Below, piece by piece: positions 60,455 through 64,000 of a stretch of DNA of 64,000 bases. The stretch's first letter is position 1, and every line of letters starts with the position of its first letter. A program made the translations under genes and the position numbers. Under the pieces are notes generated by a model. It made no database searches. It worked only from the letters and a program-made list of their open reading frames with translations, and was not told the DNA's origin. The DNA comes from Rhododendron vialii (lineage: Eukaryota; Streptophyta; Magnoliopsida; Ericales; Ericaceae): contig NC_080567.1 of NCBI RefSeq assembly GCF_030253575.1, forward strand, positions 29,772,501-29,836,500. Reading direction: 5' to 3'.

Positions 60455-62885
60455 TGTAGAGACCTGTATTTTTTAGGCCGTATTTATTTTTTTTCTTTTG
60501 CAATAGTATGACTTGTCAAGATAAACGGTGTGGATTTACGGTGTGACGTGTTCGTGAAAGGATATAAGGATATGATTAGGTGAGAGGTGCATGTGTGCGT
60601 TTGTGAAGTGAGAGCATGGGATAATTTTTCCCATCTTTTCCTCTCTTTTATTTCCCAGGAGATATTCTCTCCTTTATTTCTCCTCTCTCTCGGCCGACAC
60701 TCTCTCTCTCTCTAGCTCTCACCTCTCCCATATCTTCTCTCCTCAATTTCACCTCCATGGAGTATGATTCCGAACAAAGTCCGAGAATTAAAGTTGTTCT
60801 ACGGAACGAGGGCTACCTATCCATCCAAGAAAAATTACGATCGGATCACGTAGGAGTTTCGGTTTCGCTCGGATCTTTGGGGTTTTGCTCAAAACCCATG
60901 AGGTAGAAATTTCTTACTCTCGTTATGCGTTTATACGGTGTTTATGTACTTAGATCGTGCCTTGTTTCGTTGTTTGAGGTTGTTTCTTCCATTTTTGAGA
61001 ATCTGCAGAACAGGGTCTTCGTTTTTGCAGTTTTATGCCTTCTTAAGCTCGGAATTAAATTTTGGGTTCCTCGTATGAAATAGAGTAGACTTAGAGCCCG
61101 TTCCAATGCCGCTGGAATCACTCGAAACCGTTGAGAATTGAATTTATGGTGATTTTTAGAATACTGGTCTGCAATCTGTCTCGTTTTCTGGGTTTCAGCC
61201 CACTTCGAACGGCCATAACTTCCTCGTCCGATGTCCGTTTTATGCAAATTTTATATTGGTTCGAAGGTCTTGAAGTTAGCTTTCATTTGCCACTGGAATC
61301 GTCTTAAAACTCTTAGTACACAGAAAGTGATGATTGTTTGAGTGGAGATGTGTCATTCTGCGTGACAGAATCATTTAGCCTCGGTAAACCCCTGTTTAAC
61401 CACCCTTGGAGTGCAGATTTGACTAGGGTTCCTTCTCGTTTTTCAAACTTCGTTCAATCGCGAAACTTTTGGGACTGGAATCACTCAAAAATATTAAGAA
61501 CTCGATTTATAATGATTTTTAGAAGATTGAACAAAAATCTGAAAATCTGGGCAGTGTATGAAGCTGCGTTTTTCGTCGTTAACTATGGTTAAACGACACT
61601 ATTGGTTACGGGTCCTTATGGGTTTTAAAGATTGGTAAGTTGGTGATCTTTTGGCATTGGAATCATTGAAAAATGTGGAGTATGGAATATTTAATGTATG
61701 GTCGAACAGTGACTGCTCTCTGGGACAGTTTTCGTCCGTTGATTCTCGTTCGTTTGTTTCGACTCCCAATCACTTCTAACACCCTTTTAAACATCGTTAA
61801 ACCATTCCTAAACTTGATTACTCAAGTTCCAATGAGTTAATGATTATTCTAATTCTTTCGTTACCCGTTAAGCGTAATCTTGGTGTCGTGGTAAATAGAA
61901 TATGTGATGTAAGGTTATTTAGGAGTACCGAAGGCTAAGTGAGACGTTGTGGGAAGTATAGTTGGTAGACGTGAGCTTTTCTAGTGATCCGAGTGGTAGC
62001 ATAGTAATGCGTGTCTACACGATTCACTTATCCTTCAAACTCCTTGGGCGCTCGTTCCATGAGATCTAAGTAATCAATATTAGCGAGTAGTATGTTGTAG
62101 AGTCACTATGGAGTTGGTACGATATTGTGATGTACAAAGAGAAAAAGGCGTGTACTAATTTGCTAGTCGATATTCTGTTATGATTGATCGTTTGGAGTAC
62201 TTTGTCATGTGCTTGTCGATGCGTGTTTGACCTATAAGTCAGTTTGATTGATGTGCTTTATTGTGTCATGAGATTAGAGAAGCGTTTGATGAATGAGCTG
62301 TATGATTATTGGGATTTGATTGGCTGTAATTGAGAATTGGAATGAGGATGTGATTGCAACGCAAGGGGTGGAAATGCAGATTGCAACGTAAGGGGTGGTA
62401 ATGCAGAGACCGAAATATTGGGTGATGTTGATTGCAACGCCAGGGGTGGAAATGCAAACTGCAACGCAATGGGTGGAAATGCAGAGTGACTGAGATTATG
62501 AGAAGTGTCGAAATGGTTGTGAACCTATTGTGAGTACGTTTGATTGATGTGATTTTAATAATGTTTCTACATGACATGTGAACGGTTAGGAATACTTACA
62601 AGTTGTTTGAAACTCTTTGGCCGTAGTCTGTCTTTCGTTGTGATAAACTCGTGTTTCTCATGTTCACTTATCGAATTCTTTCACTCTTTGTGCATACTTC
62701 ATCGCATTTTCATATAGCTTGAGTATAGATTTCTCTACTGGGCTAGTGTAGCTCAACCTACCATTTTTAGGTACACTACATGGACACAGTTTTGGAGGGT
62801 GTGAAGTGCATGCAGACATCACAGGCTAAAGTTATTTTCTGAAGAACTTGTCTTTCCCTTGTAAATCAAACTGTATTGTACTATT
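60455..62885. mobile_element. Second LTR-like element, right end truncated
   Basis: It starts TGTAGAGACCTGTATTTT, similar to TGTAAAGACCCGTAAATT at 42378. It has the same layout: a CT-rich tract (60650-60740), no coding capacity and, near its right end, CTACTGGGCTAGTGTAGCTC, shared with the solo LTR. The expected ...ACA end is not present, because a Helitron terminus begins at 62886. The frames at 60942-61247 and 61338-61592 are not supported. Confidence 0.6.
62351..62490. repeat. Four ~28-bp repeats, TTGCAACGCAAGGGGTGGAA type
   Basis: Copies near 62353, 62380, 62431 and 62459 share GCAACG, GGGTGG and AATGCA with a few changes. The spacing is uneven between copies 2 and 3. It lies within the LTR-like element; the minus-strand His-rich frame across it is an artefact. 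Confidence 0.8.
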
Positions 62886-62922
62886 CTAGTGGATGCCCGT
62901 GCCTGAAGGCACGGCGTGACGT
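62886..62922 (-). mobile_element. Helitron 3' terminus, minus strand
   Basis: Read on the minus strand: GCCGTGCCTTCAGGCACGGG, then CATCCACTAG. It is the same family as 58771 and 35902. The 5' end was not identified in the remaining sequence. Confidence 0.6.
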
Positions 62923-63589
62923 ATTCTAAACACAGTCTAAATGAAATATTAAATTGTACTTTTATGATTTTTGTGTGTGGATATAACGGTTATTTTTAAC
63001 TCTATCTCACATAGACTGAATTTCATGTATGTGCATGTATATCCCACCTCATATGAGAGACGGTTACAAATAACAATTAAGTGAAAAAATTTCCCTCCTC
63101 CCAACAAAATCTACTTGTCGAAATTTCAAATTCATAGAATAGTCTAACACAACATGTGTTATCAAACTGGTGTAATTCCATTAGTTGTATCCAAGTATAG
63201 AAAAATAAGAACCTTAGCAATACAACGCCTAACATAATAGTTTTCGTAAGCTAACATAAACCAAGAATTCTTGTTATAAACATAAGAGTTTCCTTAAGTT
63301 TACATAGCCAAGAATTCTCGCTTTATTGACTATAACCTTTCCAAATAGCTAGTGAGATAAATAGAGAAAACATGATATTTATCGAATAAGTCGAATATGT
63401 GATAGATACCACGGTATTTACTGTTCATTCAGAGTGGTAGTTTGCGGCTCCGGTATGGAATAGCCAACATTGGTAAACATGAACGGGTATATATCTTCCT
63501 TTTGCCGATCAAAAAAAAATTGAGAGAGGAATGCTCTTTGTAAATATTTTGGTCAATTTGGATTCAATTTTGGTCAATTTGCCGATCAA
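62923..63589. other. Unique AT-rich DNA, nothing recognised
   Basis: No open frame above 60 codons and no repeat match to the rest of the window. It may be the body of the Helitron that ends at 62886. Confidence 0.5.
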
Positions 63590-63717
63590 AAAGTGTAATG
63601 ATGATGGGTAAGTAGGGAAAATGGAGGAAAAAGTTGATGTGAAAGGTGTAATGATGATGTCTTTTTAATAAGTTGGAGTTACAAAACAGGACACTTAAAA
63701 ATGGACGAAGGGAGTAT
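63590..63717. repeat. Half of a Stowaway MITE
   Basis: It matches the right half of the element at 4805-5076 (for example GGAAAAAGTTGATGTGAAAG and AATAAGTTGGAGTTAC), ending ATGGACGAAGGGAGTA. The left half is missing. The last 280 bases of the window hold no recognised feature apart from short repeats of GAACGGTATAG. Confidence 0.75.
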
Positions 63718-64000
63718 AGTCCAGGAAAATCTACTCCATAATAGCTTATACTCCATATTTTTCTAACCGTTCCGCACAGTATTATTCTAACTGTTTGGCA
63801 CAGTATTCAAAAAGTCATGAACGGAAATCGCCACAAAGAAAAAGAACGGTATAGGCTAGAAAAGGGAGAAAAAATTATGTCCGTTCAAAGCACTGTATTG
63901 TAAAGAAAAGAACGGTATAGTACAGGAAAAATCTACTTCATAATAATATACATCAGCCATATTTTTCAAATTTTGGCTGATTATAGCATTAGGATTAGTC

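Noticed and set aside
62266..62577. His-rich minus-strand frame
   Set aside because: It is produced by the 28-bp repeats of the LTR-like element.

Overview
The window is nuclear DNA from a flowering plant, probably a eudicot. It is AT-rich. Its genes have short exons with GT-AG introns, and it is packed with plant-type transposons: Helitrons, hAT and Stowaway MITEs, an L1-type LINE fragment, a solo LTR and tRNA-like SINE heads. I cannot name the species from sequence alone. There is no prokaryotic gene organisation, CRISPR array or rRNA.

The core is a head-to-tail array of seven copies of one gene, all on the minus strand, encoding the plant-specific DUF674 family (PF05056, function unknown). 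I call them A (620-2749), B (6441-8747), C (12920-15743), D (25166-27684), E (37241-39456), F (45258-47503) and G (54705-56810). Each has three exons joined by two phase-0 introns and encodes about 460 residues. Exon 1 and exon 2 encode two related halves of the protein, and exon 3 a short C-terminal helix. A, C, E and F look intact. G has lost its original ATG but keeps an in-frame Met eight codons later. B has a 1-base frameshift in exon 2 and a lost stop in exon 3. D is a relic: a hAT MITE sits in exon 1 and the gene's 5' end is missing.

The genes sit in spacers of about 3.5-7 kb that are themselves repeated. A pairs with G, B with E and C with F, spacers included, and D is C-like. The order is A-B-C-D-B'-C'-A', so the array grew by duplicating multi-gene blocks. 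Insertions missing from the partner copy give empty sites that fix the ends of many transposons exactly. One hAT MITE is present in intron 2 of C, while F carries a textbook hAT excision footprint at the same site.

Between D and E about 7.07 kb of unrelated DNA (29571-36639) splits a spacer. It holds a broken BAG-domain co-chaperone gene, other exon-like fragments, a 1.2-kb hAT element and Helitron ends. Unit homology stops at 58770. The right flank holds Helitron termini and a truncated second LTR-like sequence (60455-62885).

The most interesting biological signal is local protein divergence between young duplicates. Amino-acid changes cluster around a four-cysteine segment in the first half and at a short stretch in the second half, while most of the rest, introns and spacers included, stays nearly identical. 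This suggests diversifying selection or gene conversion on a recognition surface of a protein family with no known function.
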